DNA of 64,000 bases, taken from Escherichia sp. ESNIH1. GTDB taxonomy: Bacteria; Pseudomonadota; Gammaproteobacteria; Enterobacterales; Enterobacteriaceae. Within the stretch, counting starts at the first letter, position 1. The number at the start of each line of letters is the position of its first letter. The stretch is taken from assembly GCA_002918705.1 (NCBI GenBank), contig PQKR01000008.1:124001-188000 (forward strand), read 5' to 3'. Made by a program: the position numbers and the translations under genes. Under the pieces are notes generated by a model that made no database searches, had not been told where the DNA came from, and saw nothing but the letters and a program-made list of their open reading frames with translations. Shown here piece by piece: positions 63,684-64,000 of the stretch.

Positions 63684-64000
63684 TTAAACCATATACATTC
63701 CGCCGTTGACGTGCAGGGTCTCACCCGTGATGTAGCCCGCCTCGTCAGAGGCTAAGAATGCAACCGCGCTGGCAATCTCTTTTGGGGAGCCTAAGCGACC
63801 CGCCGGAACGGCTGCCAGCGTACCCGCACGCTGATCTTCAGTCAGCGCACGCGTCATGTCCGTTTCAATAAAGCCCGGAGCAACAACGTTTACAGTAATG
63901 CCGCGGGACGCAACTTCACGCGCCAGCGACTTACTGAAACCGATCAGGCCTGCTTTCGCCGCAGCGTAGTTAGCCTGACCAGCATTTCCCATGGTACCCA
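63684..64000 (-). CDS. fabG: 3-oxoacyl-[acyl-carrier-protein] reductase FabG, 3' part
   Basis: The last ~105 codons; the gene continues past the window edge. The NADPH-dependent short-chain reductase active site is visible: Tyr and Lys in [20 protein letters not shown] (Y151/K155 in E. coli). [16 protein letters not shown] and the C-terminal [19 protein letters not shown] are family hallmarks. Reduces 3-ketoacyl-ACP in fatty-acid elongation. Confidence 0.97.
   Translation of the reverse strand, partial: GTMGNAGQANYAAAKAGLIGFSKSLAREVASRGITVNVVAPGFIETDMTRALTEDQRAGTLAAVPAGRLGSPKEIASAVAFLASDEAGYITGETLHVNGGMYMV

Overview
The window is chromosomal DNA of an enteric gammaproteobacterium. Its gene order follows the E. 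coli 24-25 minute region (rluE-nudJ-mnmA-hflD-purB-phoPQ-roxA-pepT-potABCD-cobB-nagK-lolEDC-ycfT-mfd-ldtC-comR-ycfJ-ndh-ycfP-nagZ-thiK-lpoB-ycfL-hinT-fhuE ... ptsG-ycfH-holB-tmk-mltG-pabC-fabF-acpP-fabG). The proteins are close to, but not identical with, E. coli ones. The GC-rich codon use and accessory content suggest an Enterobacter/Kosakonia/Leclercia-type Enterobacteriaceae; the genus is an inference.

Bases 1-34.9 kb are core genome: tRNA and RNA modification, purine synthesis, the PhoPQ two-component system, ribosome hydroxylation, peptidase T, spermidine/putrescine import, sirtuin deacylase, lipoprotein sorting, transcription-coupled repair, L,D-transpeptidase, NADH dehydrogenase II, cell-wall recycling and siderophore uptake. 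Three things depart from the E. coli layout. A 665-bp array of 14 REP sequences sits between roxA and a REP-associated tyrosine transposase (RAYT) gene. bhsA is missing between ldtC and comR. Two overlapping very small ORFs, one encoding a 49-residue membrane protein, lie between comR and ycfJ.

Bases 34.9-55.7 kb are a roughly 21-kb accessory block between fhuE and ptsG, which are neighbours in E. coli K-12. It is a mosaic. It holds a DJ-1/AraC regulator with an isochorismatase-like hydrolase; a DsbG-like isomerase; a monooxygenase-like protein; a stand-alone plasmid-type hok toxin gene on the minus strand; a KacAT/TacAT-type GNAT toxin-antitoxin pair with two matched operators; and a LysR remnant. 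Next comes a TehA-like transporter / RpiR regulator / PTS EIIBC / GH1 phospho-glycosidase cluster whose GH1 enzyme has Gln at the usual acid/base Glu. It is followed by a MocR regulator, a GNAT, a divergent cluster of a DapA-like aldolase, an MFS exporter, a PtsJ-like MocR and a LeuE-like exporter, a frameshifted SMR gene, a FosA-like gene between two matching hairpins, a frameshifted ISNCY-type transposase and an Old Yellow Enzyme.

Bases 55.8-64 kb return to the core: ptsG with its Mlc, CRP and SgrS control sites, then the fatty-acid/thymidylate/clamp-loader gene run transcribed leftwards, with fabG cut by the window end.

The strongest candidates for new biology are the Gln-variant GH1 PTS cluster, the RAYT/REP array, the MocR-aldolase-exporter cluster with a shared palindromic divergent promoter, the orphan hok gene, and the small-ORF pair at 25.9-26.2 kb.
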